Source of the DNA: Nemertoderma westbladi
Taxonomy: Eukaryota > Xenacoelomorpha > Nemertodermatida > Nemertodermatidae
Direction: 5' to 3'
DNA length: 40,113 nucleotides
Assembly (NCBI GenBank): GCA_032718475.1
Contig: JAUCBJ010002160.1
Span: forward strand, 1 to 40,113
A model generated the notes under the pieces. It ran no database searches, had not been told where the DNA came from, and saw only the letters and a program-made list of their open reading frames with translations. The number at the start of each line of letters is the position of its first letter. The first letter of the stretch is position 1. The position numbers and the translations under genes were made by a program. Shown here piece by piece: positions 1 to 10,600 of the stretch.

Positions 1-2
1 TA

Positions 3-527
3 TTCATCAACAGAATTTCTCGGAAAAATAATGAGGATGATATCATAGAATATCTGCGGGTTCGTAAAATACGGGTCCATCGTATAACAACTAGAATATC
101 CCGGGACTCAATCAATGTTCGATTAATAGTGGACCAAGAAGACTCGGTGATGGTTAAACAAGCCGGTTTCTGGCCGGATGGAATAACATGCCGCGACTGG
201 CAGTACAACACCAGATACGCGGAACAACAACACCGACATCGCAACGATCGTGATTACAACGGACAAACCTCGCGGCGACGAGCCCCTAACGGGGGGTACG
301 AGTGGGATCGCAACCAAAACGCGCAACCCCAACAACATTCGCCGGAACGTGGTGTGCCCAAACAATCGCCATGGCACCAAGATCACAACGATCAACATAC
401 AAGGCATCGAGATCCCCACCAACAGGACCAGTATTCTCGCGAACGTGGCACTTATTATCAATCTCCACTTGAACAGGATCGATACGCACAACGCCCGAGC
501 GAACGCACGCTGAGGCATCGGGTTTAA
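3..527 (+). CDS. LINE ORF1 protein, C-terminal part (partial)
   Basis: The frame is open from base 3 to a TAA at 525-527, so the protein starts upstream of the window. The first ~55 residues read like the end of an RNA-binding ORF1 domain of CR1/L2-type elements: a segment of the form VRKIRVHRITTR, a strand with a basic patch, then FWPDGITCRDW, which resembles the FWPxGVxxRxW ending common in those proteins. The remaining ~115 residues are a low-complexity tail rich in Arg, Gln, His, Asn and Asp, probably a nucleic-acid-binding tail. No CCHC knuckle is visible. ORF1p of such elements binds the element RNA and forms the RNP; that role is inferred from the family. A methionine at 129 is internal, not the likely start. 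Confidence 0.7.
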   Translation, partial: FINRISRKNNEDDIIEYLRVRKIRVHRITTRISRDSINVRLIVDQEDSVMVKQAGFWPDGITCRDWQYNTRYAEQQHRHRNDRDYNGQTSRRRAPNGGYEWDRNQNAQPQQHSPERGVPKQSPWHQDHNDQHTRHRDPHQQDQYSRERGTYYQSPLEQDRYAQRPSERTLRHRV

Positions 528-564
528 CCCGCACAAAACCCAGGATAGCGGAAACAGCAAACCA

Positions 565-3500
565 GTGAGATTTAGCACCTTTAACACCAGAGGATTTTCA
601 GGCAACACCGAATATATTGACAAACTGCTTGGCGAGTGTGACTTTCTCGCTCTCCAGGAACACTGGCTGGACGACTTGGAATGCAAAACCGTTCTAGAAC
701 CCCTGAATGACAAGTTCCACTGCGTATATGCGGTCAGCCCTCTGATGGAGAACCAATACCGCAAACGTGGTGCTGGTGGTGTCGCGCTCTACTTTAGGAA
801 GGACCTGGTGCGGACATGGTCACGGGTGGATGGCGGTGATGGTATCGTCGGTATCATCGCTAACCTGAAGAATTGTAATCGGTCTATTATAGCGCTATCG
901 TGCTACGCACCAGACCAATCCAAGGACGCAGCCCTGTACGACAGTTTTCTGGGTCGCATACACTCGGAAGTTACTCGGTATTCGGGATGTACCCCCATAT
1001 TACTAATGGACTGTAATGCCGACTTGGGAAACCTGCAGGGATCAAGAGGTCAGTTATCGAGTAAAAAGGCGAATACCAGAGGGCTACATCTCGACAGCTT
1101 CCTCAACAGCAATGGTTTGTGTGTCGCCGACACACACAGCCCGTTTACTGGGCCAATAATAACGTTTCGCGGTCAAGGCCAAAATACCAGTTCGTATATT
1201 GACCACATTGTGACGTCTACCGACGGTGGTGGGCTCATCAGAAGCGGGTGTGTGTATGGTGATGACCCTGCTAACAACCATTCGGACCACGCCGCAGTTC
1301 TAGCTACTTTTGATCTCGCAACACCATATGACTACACGGAGGACAACAAGGGTCCAAATAAGTCAAACCGGCGTCAAATAAAATTCAACTGGGACAAAGC
1401 CACATCAGAAGGCAAATATAAGTACAAAGAAGCCATAGACGTGGCGATCGCAAAGTTAATTGATGATACCAAGGGACTCTGTGACATTGATGCAATAAGT
1501 AACTGTATGGAATCGTTGCAGAGCTCGGTGGTTGTGGCAGCCACATCATTTATCCCAATAATACAACAGCGGCGGCCCACCACAAACCTTCGCATACGAT
1601 CGAAGCTCCTACGAGCGAGTTCCAGAACAACACAGGACCTGTACAAATTATGGAGTGTTACTGGACTGGACCCCGAGGATCAACTCGGTTCGGCGTTCAA
1701 AGAGTCCAAGCGTCGCACGAGGAGGATAAAGAACTTTCTCTCGCGGAACATGGTACGCAATTCAACGAATAAATGGTCGAGGAATTTCAGTTCCCATCCC
1801 CGCCAATTCTGGTCCAATGTGAACCGAACCAGCACCACAAGCGCACCGCCAACCATGGAATCGGTACTGCGATCCCACTACACTACCAAGTTTAGTGGGG
1901 ACCACGGTCTGAGTGATTCTCTCAGAACCGATTTAAAGGAAGCCTGTGACACCAGCGTTCTACCTCAAATATCGCCTCTGGCGGTCAGACGAGCCGTCGC
2001 CTCTCTCTCGACAAGAAAATCGCCGGACTTTTCCTCGCTAACTGCCGAGCACATTCTGTATATGAATCCGGAGCCGATATGCGAGCTTCTAGCCGTTGTA
2101 ATAAATACCTGTTTTGAACTGAAACAAGTACCGACGCTGTTTGGCAACTCAGTAATCTCGAGTCTGTACAAAGGAAAACAGCGGGATCTATTTTGTACAG
2201 GGTCATACAGACCAATTGCCTCGATTAGCATCTGGGCAAAGGTCTTTGAGCGGGTGATACTTACAGAGTTTCTGGGCGGTATAAAACTACACGACAATCA
2301 GACAGCGTATCGCAGCAGGATTGGGTGCGACATCGCCATAGCTACAGTTCTGGAAAGCATTGAGAGTAACTTAGTGAGAGGGTCCCAATTGTACATCTGC
2401 CAGCTAGACATAGAGGCTGCGTTCGACTCCGTGGACTATGATACATTGGGTCGGAAGATGATGGAGTTCGTTAACCCTCACATCGTCGCCACCGTGCTCA
2501 ATTACTACATGGCCAGCACCTTGTACCTAAAGTTCGACGGCCTGATCGATCGTGACGGAATCTCTGTTCGACGAGGCGTTAAACAGGGATCCTTGTTATC
2601 ACCGATCCTATTCAACCTGTACACAAGAAGCATACTGGACAACCTAGAGGAATCCCATGTGGGATATACAATCAATTCAATCTGGTTGGGAGCCATATCA
2701 TATGCGGACGATTTCTTACTAATGACGAACAATCCAAAAGATATGGAAACTCTATTTAGGGTCTTCAGCAAGTCCGCCAATGATATAAAACTGTCGGTCG
2801 AATCTAGTAAAATCAAGTGGACGGTATTTTCGAACCAAAGGAATTGCCACCAACCGTCCTTCCTCCGGCTTGGCAAACCGCTGTTCCCGCGCAGTAAATC
2901 CTGGACCTTCCTCGGCTACAACCTGGCCCAGTCGCAGACCAACCCTCTGGGCGCCTCGGCCCAGAAGATAGTCGCCCTCGCACGGATGTTCCAGGCGAAG
3001 GGCTGGACGACCCGGTGGCTGCCGGTGGCGACCGTTGCCAACCTGTGGCGCGCCGTCGCTCTACCGGCTGCCCTGTACTCACTGAAACTCAACATCGGGG
3101 CGTTCACTCAAACTGAATTTGGAAAACTCGACGTGGTTTACAGGAACGCCCTCAGGAGTCTGCTGTGTGTTGGACCGTACATTGGGAACTCAACACTCTA
3201 CCACCTAACCCAGCTGAAACCCATCTCGCTGGAGGCCTTCCGGCTATCGGTTGGTACACTCGTGCGGTACAACGAGTGCCCCAACAAAGCCCTCCAGAGC
3301 GCGTTTGCATCCCTGGCAATCGCCAGCCTGTCCGGGAGACGGGGGAGAGGTTCCTACCCAGGGGTTCTCGGCGGCTACAGAGCCGCCTCCACCGAGCACC
3401 CTCTACCACGGCTCGAGTCCATTCTAATATACCGCTACGGGAAGGACTCCATCGTAAACCGGATGGTTATGGGCGCGCCGACCTTCACAGATATTGGGAA

Positions 3501-3591
3501 CGCTGATTTCATTGCGGCCTGCTTCGACCTCCAATCGCTGACATTGCGGGAAAAACTGAAACGAATAAAGGAATTTTATGCCATCATTTAG
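565..3591 (+). CDS. LINE ORF2: endonuclease-reverse transcriptase polyprotein
   Basis: About 1008 codons with no interruption. Residues ~1-250 are an exonuclease-endonuclease-phosphatase (APE-like) domain: STFNTRG at the start, LQEHW, MDCNADLG, SYIDHI and the catalytic NHSDH near residue 240. Residues ~520-800 are the reverse transcriptase: SYRPIA, motif A LDIEAAFDSVD near 615, motif B RRGVKQGSLLSPILF near 670 and the catalytic YADD at about 713-716. A thumb and C-terminal region follow; no zinc knuckle is seen. The protein nicks target DNA and copies the RNA at the nick (target-primed reverse transcription). The frame opens at 514 after a TGA at 511-513, and there is no ATG before the domain begins; the first usable codon is GTG at 565. 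The true start is therefore unclear: reinitiation after the ORF1 stop at 527, or frameshifting, could be used. Confidence 0.9.
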   Translation: MRFSTFNTRGFSGNTEYIDKLLGECDFLALQEHWLDDLECKTVLEPLNDKFHCVYAVSPLMENQYRKRGAGGVALYFRKDLVRTWSRVDGGDGIVGIIANLKNCNRSIIALSCYAPDQSKDAALYDSFLGRIHSEVTRYSGCTPILLMDCNADLGNLQGSRGQLSSKKANTRGLHLDSFLNSNGLCVADTHSPFTGPIITFRGQGQNTSSYIDHIVTSTDGGGLIRSGCVYGDDPANNHSDHAAVLATFDLATPYDYTEDNKGPNKSNRRQIKFNWDKATSEGKYKYKEAIDVAIAKLIDDTKGLCDIDAISNCMESLQSSVVVAATSFIPIIQQRRPTTNLRIRSKLLRASSRTTQDLYKLWSVTGLDPEDQLGSAFKESKRRTRRIKNFLSRNMVRNSTNKWSRNFSSHPRQFWSNVNRTSTTSAPPTMESVLRSHYTTKFSGDHGLSDSLRTDLKEACDTSVLPQISPLAVRRAVASLSTRKSPDFSSLTAEHILYMNPEPICELLAVVINTCFELKQVPTLFGNSVISSLYKGKQRDLFCTGSYRPIASISIWAKVFERVILTEFLGGIKLHDNQTAYRSRIGCDIAIATVLESIESNLVRGSQLYICQLDIEAAFDSVDYDTLGRKMMEFVNPHIVATVLNYYMASTLYLKFDGLIDRDGISVRRGVKQGSLLSPILFNLYTRSILDNLEESHVGYTINSIWLGAISYADDFLLMTNNPKDMETLFRVFSKSANDIKLSVESSKIKWTVFSNQRNCHQPSFLRLGKPLFPRSKSWTFLGYNLAQSQTNPLGASAQKIVALARMFQAKGWTTRWLPVATVANLWRAVALPAALYSLKLNIGAFTQTEFGKLDVVYRNALRSLLCVGPYIGNSTLYHLTQLKPISLEAFRLSVGTLVRYNECPNKALQSAFASLAIASLSGRRGRGSYPGVLGGYRAASTEHPLPRLESILIYRYGKDSIVNRMVMGAPTFTDIGNADFIAACFDLQSLTLREKLKRIKEFYAII

Positions 3592-3931
3592 TCGTATTTT
3601 AATCGGATTTAGATCGATTTTTACTGCTTTTTTAGCCAGATCATTTTATTCGGAATATCCAATAACTGCAATTCAATTGTTTTAATTCATTTGTTTGCCA
3701 TTTTATATCATATCATTGAAGGACGTATTTTAATTTAGTCAAGCTAGTTTCAATACCAATACCAAACTGGAGGTCACCAGAGGTCACATAATGGAAAAAC
3801 TGAAACGATTAAAGGAATTTTATGCCATCATTTAGTCGTATTTTAATCGGTTTTAGATCGATTTTTACTGCTTTTTTAGCCAGATCATTTTATTCGGAAT
3901 ATTCAATAACTTTAATTCAATTGTTTTTATT
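3549..3931 (+). repeat. Tandem duplication of the LINE 3' end
   Basis: About 130 bases covering the last ORF2 codons, the TAG stop and the start of the 3' UTR (from 3549) recur from 3794 with few mismatches, offset 245 bases. The second copy still carries the codons for KEFYAII plus stop, now outside the ORF. The copies diverge near 3680 and 3931. This can be a feature of the family 3' UTR or a template-switch product in this copy. Confidence 0.85.
3771..3786 (+). promoter_or_regulatory. DR4-type nuclear receptor half-site pair
   Basis: AGGTCA at 3771-3776 and again at 3781-3786, separated by the four bases CCAG. This is an exact DR4 arrangement, the type bound by TR/LXR-like receptor heterodimers. 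It sits between the two 3' UTR copies of the LINE. Sequence match only; no evidence of function. Confidence 0.3.
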
Positions 3932-4136
3932 CATTTCACGCTCTATGTCGTGATTAATCTACTTTCATTGTGAATTAATTGTAAATGTATGTTGTAAATT
4001 TTATTGACCGTATTGTCGGCTAGTCCGAATTAAAGAGTATAATAATAATGTTTATGTCATAACTTGATGACATCAACTACATTCACATTGTAAACAATTA
4101 TCTTCCATTATATCACACAAGGGTTATTTCCTACAG

Positions 4137-4690
4137 GATTGACGAATTTTAGCGACATTTCTGGAATCGGTTTCGAATTAGCTGAGATACCAGTGTTCCT
4201 AATCGTGGGAGCTATTGGAGGACTCCTCGGCGCGCTGTTTAACTACACTAACTATCACGTGACAGTTTACAGACTCACGTGGCTACGAGCTAAATGGACC
4301 CGCGTTCTAGAAGCCATCGTTATAACAATGTTCACCGCTACTCTCCTATTTATGATGGCCTACTTTCATCCACATTGTGTTCCTATTGACGCGAATACCG
4401 AGGAAAGTGAACTCGCAATAACCGGTTTATGCGAACCTGGGAGTTTCTCCGCTACCGCGGCCACTGCAACACAAACTCCGGAAGGAATAGTCCGACGGAT
4501 ATTCCGATCAAAGACGTCGGCTTTCGACCTTCCGACTCAAATAATTCTCTGGTTGGTCTACTCCGCTCTCGCTTGCTGGACATGCGGAGTCGGAGTAGCC
4601 AGTGGTGTGTTCATCCCTTCTTTGCTTTGCGGTGCATTATGGGGACTCATTGTCAGCAGTCTCTGTCATATGATATTCCCGGGACAAGTG
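4137..4690 (+). CDS. CLCN7: CLCN7-like exon (membrane helices and GxFxP filter)
   Basis: The acceptor is TTTCCTACAG before 4137 and the donor is GTGAGT at 4691. The exon enters with two bases of a split codon and ends on a codon boundary. It encodes [20 protein letters not shown], a variable lumenal loop (about residues 80-120) and then [18 protein letters not shown] followed by VFIPSLL. The alanine-cysteine-tryptophan-threonine stretch and the GVFIPSLL signature are typical of CLC-6/CLC-7. Confidence 0.92.
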
Positions 4691-7600
4691 GTGAGTTATT
4701 AATAAAGTACAAACTATGCATCAATATAGTCATCACATTTATTTTTAAAGCTCTACTGTTTTACCAACAAACGTTAAGTGTTAAGTGTCAACAAATGTTA
4801 AGTGTTACAAAATTATTAATAGGACAGTTTAGTCTATTTAAAAATGTACTTAATAATTTTTTTTACAGTAAAATGGTAGCTGGTTATTTAATCCAATAAT
4901 CAACTCCAAAATAACAAAATAATATGACCAAATGACAAATAAAAAATTTAAAAAATATATAGAAACAAACCACAATAATGATAACAAAAAACAATTGATT
5001 TGTTCCTATATAAGATCATTTAATATAAGCCTCTCAGAAATTACAATAGAAGATATTTTTGTAAAGCATTATTTTTTGGTGACATCGTAAAATACCACCA
5101 CAAAATCACAAAATATTCACCAATTAATTTGGTGCCGAGAAAACATTATTGCCCCTCATGAAAAACCATATCGCTTCCGCAAAGTGAAAATTTAAATACA
5201 CAACAAACGTAACGGTAAAAATGAGAAATATAAATTTGGAAATTTATTATAAATATCATCTGTAAATATAAAAAATGATTTAAAATATTTGAAACAAAGA
5301 TTTGTTGCAATAATTATTATAATTATTATACTCCAAGTGATTAAATGGTTACCATAGCGATAAGTGCAAAATCATAAGCTTTGTGTTGAAGTTGAAGTCT
5401 CAAAATTATGATATTGAAAAAATATCACAGTTTATACCGTAACAAGGTTGATTAACAAGTTTGAGTAACAAACAGATTAATTAGTTGTCGATACTATTTT
5501 ATCGCAAATGTAAACAAACAAAATACAAATAAAAAAATATGGAATAATATAAACATCATATTATTATAACTTTAAAATATGTACAAAGAGCATTTCAGAT
5601 TATAATAAACAATGAAAGTTATCGAAATAATAATTGCGAAAATTGTTACAATTCCGTTAATAATGGGAAAAAACTCAAAATGCTCGTATTTTTAACATCA
5701 TTAAATTGATCTGAAACAAGAGTCGGGTTAATATGATAATTACCTGTTATATTCAGTCTAGTTGAATAGCCTATTGGTAAGTTGGTCTGTTGGTAAGACT
5801 TTCATATTGTTTCACTATGAAACGATAGTTCATTCGTAAAACGCAACAAGGTGGTGCCACTAATGAATTATAGCAATTAGCCAAATAACTAAGATAACTG
5901 ATATAATATTAACAGTAGAACGGATATCGAGGTAATAAAATGTCCCGGAAGTGACGTCAACGTAGAGGTACCGGAAGTGACGTCAGCGGAGAAGTTGCAC
6001 AGATCCTCGTCGCGACAACAGCGTCGCACGCAATTCTGTTTGCCCCTTAGCGGCGTGTCTGGGCACTCGTACTCCTCATCACCAACATCAAGGGACTCCC
6101 GTATGCAGTCCGAGTCGCACCCTGCCTGTACAACCGTTTCCTTGACAACAAACGAACCGCCCGCATTGACACTGGTGTACTCGTTCACCTGAAATGTTAA
6201 AAAAATATAGCCACTCGTAAAAACACAACTTGATCCAAATTAACCAGTAAAGTTTAATTTTAAACAAAAATAATAAGTTTCATTTCAAACAAAAACAAAG
6301 TCCAATTTGTTTCACCATAGAATTAAATTATTGTTATTAATTGGTCCAAATCTGCCACAGTAAAAATATAATATAACATGGCAGCATGATTAAAATAAGG
6401 TCCGCTTAAATAAAACTAGGAAATTAAAAACGCAAAATAATACTGAGAAACTTACGTAACAGTAATCTTCGGCATTACAGGTTCGGGACCAGCGTATTTC
6501 GTCCGGCCTCGGTTTGTATCCGGTACAATTGCGTTCCCCGTTCCTCATTGTGGAACACTTGTAGTTCCACAGATAACATATTATCGTACTTTCTTCCTCA
6601 TCCGGATCGATGTACTTGTATTTGCCTTCCGGATCCCGGAAGTTATTGTAAATATCTAAGAAAGAAAAAGAAAAAAAAATATTATTATAAGAACGCATTA
6701 CCGGTATCTATTATTTATATAAATTTGTATAATTAATTAATTATCTAATCATATGTAAAGAATTACACCACTGCACTGAGAGATATCTACTATACATACT
6801 ACAATAATTTTACAATATCCAACTAAAGGTGCTGAGGCCTAATTTTATAAGACACACATTATGTAAACCTTTGATACTTGAACAAAGCAGCGGTCGCAGC
6901 CTAAAAGGACACTACTTCTGTTGTGAGTTAAGGACCAGGCAGTGCACAATACTGTAGTAAGTGAGCCCATGGGCTCATGGAGCCCGTACTTTTTTTATTT
7001 ATATCCTCCCTTCACCAGACCACCACCAATGTAGCTCAGATACTGTTGGAACATTTCAGTTTTTAATGGAATCTCATAAGGTAAACATTTTTCATGATTT
7101 TTGTTTCTTAATTTAATAATAATTTGATTTAAACAAACTAATATTTGCTTGGGATGAAGTCAACATAAATTGACTGTAGCTGAAACTAGTTTAGTCAATT
7201 TCTGTTGTAGGTGACGAACTTAATAAGGGTATCTTACGACAATTATTATTATTGAATTTTTAATTGAATTTTTTAATTTGATATTTATGAATTTTTATAT
7301 ACAAGTTAATCTAGGTATCATCAAGTTCATCAGTGAGAAAATGATTTTTTAGATTTTGATTTGTAATATGAAGTGGCAGCGGCAGGGTATTCCAAATAAT
7401 AGGGACGCTGTATTTCAATGACTTTTGGGTTTGTAGTAGCCGAGTACGGACGTACGGTGAATGAAATAGTTTTGTGAAGTGGTGGAACGGGTGGAGTAGC
7501 GGAGAACGTGGCTAGTTAGTTGAAAAAGAGATGTCATAATAATATTCTTGTTGAAATTTAATTAAAGTTAATTGTCCACAAAAGTTTAGCATACGATGGA

Positions 7601-10600
7601 TTCTCATAGCATACTCATATATGAGCTGTCGTTCTTTCCTTCTGTAGTTCTGCCGTTCTGTTGTGTTCAATTTTAAACTTTAATAACTCAGCCAAATGTT
7701 AATGAAATCTATCCAAACTTGGTACACATGTAGTTTGGCAAAAGTTTAGAAACTATCCAAGTTGAAAGTCTGTGTGGCCTTCGAGAAGCTAAGATAATAG
7801 CAGTTAATTAGTTAATTAAGTTGATTATGGTAAAAACAGCATTTTCAACCTGCATCTTAAAGGATATTAATTATTTTCTAGTATAAGATTTAAATAATTA
7901 TAATTAAAAATTATACAACTGTATTCCCCAGACCCCATTCCATTATAGTTTTTAATTAGTTTAAGAGATTTGCTTTAATAAATGTGTTTTTAATTGATCT
8001 AAACGCAATTAACTTATTAAAATGCCCCGTCTCCTGCTATAGCTCCCTCCCTAGCAGCCTAGCTTGGAAGGGGAACCAGTCCAACCACACCTCACCTCTA
8101 CTCAAAGGCAGCATTGTAATGAACCAGACTAATACGCCAGCTTAATTATTGTGTTTAGCTTGCAAAATGATTGGCCGAGTACTTAATCATGATTCTTCAG
8201 AATAATTAGCTAAATAATTTCGTTGAGGCGTTGACATGATAAATTAATATACCAGTATCAATACTATATGCATAAGGTAAGTTTTATGTTTCTTACAAAT
8301 TGGGTCGCCTCCACGACCAAAATTATTGAAAATATTACTTTATGAGTTAACATGTTACAAATAATATGAGTTTATTGATTTCTTTGTTGGTTAAGTAAAC
8401 TAAATAATATGCGATCTTTAATTATTTTCGCGAGAAATTTGTGCTGTTTGTATATTTGTGAATCGCTTCCAGTTGTATTTCGTGTTATATTAAAAATAAA
8501 TATAACTTATTACTTTTAAAACACGAATTTTGTGTTAATACCTCTGCCTTTCATCAATCCTGTACGTGCGCCTTTGGGTTGGGGTGGTGCAGATTAAGAG
8601 GGAGGTTAAGAGGGGGAGGGGGGGGGGCTTTTCCTTTTCTTTGATTTCTGGTGTTTGGTTAAATTTCTTAGATACCGAGTTTGTGATACAGTAGAATCGC
8701 TCAATATGAATCTGTATCTCATAACTGAGCCTCGTGCTGCGTGAAGGCCCCTCGAACGTATTTTTTGTGGTTATGGATCTCCCACACCAGATTTCCAAAG
8801 GTAGAATGTTTAGTTTATTGCTTTGTAGATTGTACTTTGTTGGCCTCATAGAGTGAATACTGGAATAAGCTGGTCACATGGTGGGCTGGGAGCCCATCAC
8901 TTTCGGATTGTCTCGTGAAGCTTCGTAAAGAACACCTGAAGCGCTGAAGGCCTTGGAGATGAGGAAAATCTAGCGAAAGTTATGGCCATAATAATACCAT
9001 ATGCCTATCTATTGTACATTGAGTGCGTAAAGCGTAGGTAAAGCGTAAAGCGTTATAACGATGAGATTGTACGAATAGCGTAACGTTTTATATGTAATAT
9101 CAAACGGGTAGGTGTAATACTGTTACACCTACCGGTAGTTGTACTGTAAAACCTTTTCTTATTATGTAAAAAACATTTATGATGAAAAGGTAGGCCTATA
9201 TCAGAGATGCCTATATGTAATATAATTAATATAATGTAATATATTAGTTTAAAAATATATAAAATATAATATACCGGTCAGCCGGTACTATACTAAAACA
9301 GTCCTAAATCGAGCGAAGATGACACATGTCAAATATATTGTTAAATGGATCCCAAATATTTAACTTTAGTTTGCTTTTATACTTACCTTCGACGGCGTCA
9401 GATAACGCCAGAATAATCAGAAAGGTTGATAAAAACACAAACAGTTTACGATCCCGGCAGAATAACATAATTCGTCCTTATTATATAAATAGAACAAAAT
9501 TATGATATATTTAATTAATATAATTTTCACTTCACATGTACCGGAAAGTAAAACAGGCAGAATATAAAGCTACCGCACTGTTAATTTAATATAGTCATTA
9601 TACTGTACAATAATTATTAATAGGTTATGAAAGGCAATATCGCAAATATTTAATTATTGGGCGTTTGTGGAATAGCATATAGATTAGTAAGGCTGCTCTG
9701 TAGTAAAGCGGCTATGGTATACTGCATACAGGCCGCTGTTGTGAGTAATGCAGATGGATGTTCTGAGCCAAATAGAGTTACAGTAGTCAGCCAATCGGTG
9801 ACATTGTTGAGCAGGATTCCAGCTAGCCAGGCAGTGAGAGAGGGGGTATGGATTGGGATGGGATGGGATAGGATGGCATATGGGGATTGTGGGGGGGGGG
9901 GGGGGGGGGTGGGGGGTTATTGTATTCTGTTTGGGGCCGCGCCGCATAATCTAAGGCCAGAATGTTTGGCGACTTTAGCTCGTGAATTTCAATGATATTG
10001 TTGGATTACTGATGATATAATAATATACAATACTGGCTTAGCCATTGTAAATTATTGTTTGGTCGAGTGAGCATTCTAGGTAGAGGAAATAGGGAATATA
10101 TTTTGTAAACAATAATTATTACTTTTCTACTTTTTTTTAAGTTGTTTTATATTTTTAGACACTTTTATACAAATAAGTGAATTCATTAATCGATAATTAA
10201 TAAAGTTATCTCCAGTCTTCCTGTTGCTATGCCTTTAGATAGACAAGCAGACTTACGATGGAGACAGGAAATGAACGAAATAGTCAGAGAAACTGAAACT
10301 AATTTATCGCGAATACGGGAGAGTTTAGGGGACGCCGTTAGCAGACTAACCCCCACTATAGACACTGGCAGCAGCTCGCTGACACAAAAAGATATCGTCA
10401 TAGATTCCGCTAAAGCATGTCTTCTATCAGACGATGAAACTAACACGCCAGAAGGCACCCAATCAGGAGTTAGTGTTGGTGAAGCGCGGGATTTTCAAAA
10501 TCACCACGTTCTCCAAGATCTTAGCGAAATCTTTGTAACAGACGAATTTCCTAATGTTGAATTTAAAAAAAGTAGTGAAAAACCAGAAGGCATTTCTGTC

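Larger units (their letters stand above)
1..4049 (+). mobile_element. Non-LTR retrotransposon (LINE), 5' end outside window
   Basis: The element holds the 3' part of ORF1 (3-527), a complete ORF2 with apurinic-type endonuclease and reverse transcriptase (565-3591), a 3' UTR with an internal tandem duplication, and an A/T-rich end with a short (TAA)n-like run near 4040-4049. It lies in sense orientation in the intron upstream of the CLC-7-like exon at 4137, with its end only about 88 bases before that exon. ORF2 has no stop or frameshift, so the copy looks young. The clade is not certain; the RRM-like ORF1 tail plus EN-RT layout fits the CR1/L2/Jockey-like groups. No target-site duplication can be tested because the 5' end is missing. 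Confidence 0.9.
6656..9386. other. Ly6-like intron 1: mostly unassigned AT-rich DNA
   Basis: Holds the 16-bp palindrome at 6962, a stretch near 7670-7760 that resembles repeats seen at 15000 and 37960 (unknown family), a G-rich tract at 8612-8627, a degraded LINE 3' end at 8825-8995, repeats of GCGTAAAG near 9025-9050 and a hairpin at 9104-9136. No coding sequence is convincing. Confidence 0.55.

Noticed and set aside
123-764. 213-codon - strand frame
   Set aside because: It overlaps LINE ORF1 and ORF2 on the opposite strand and has no domain.
4429-4899. 156-codon frame overlapping the CLCN7-like exon
   Set aside because: It is a different frame of the exon that runs through its donor site; the exon's own frame matches CLC-7.
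9657-9995. 112-codon ORF with a Gly run
   Set aside because: The Gly run is the G homopolymer; no other coding sign.
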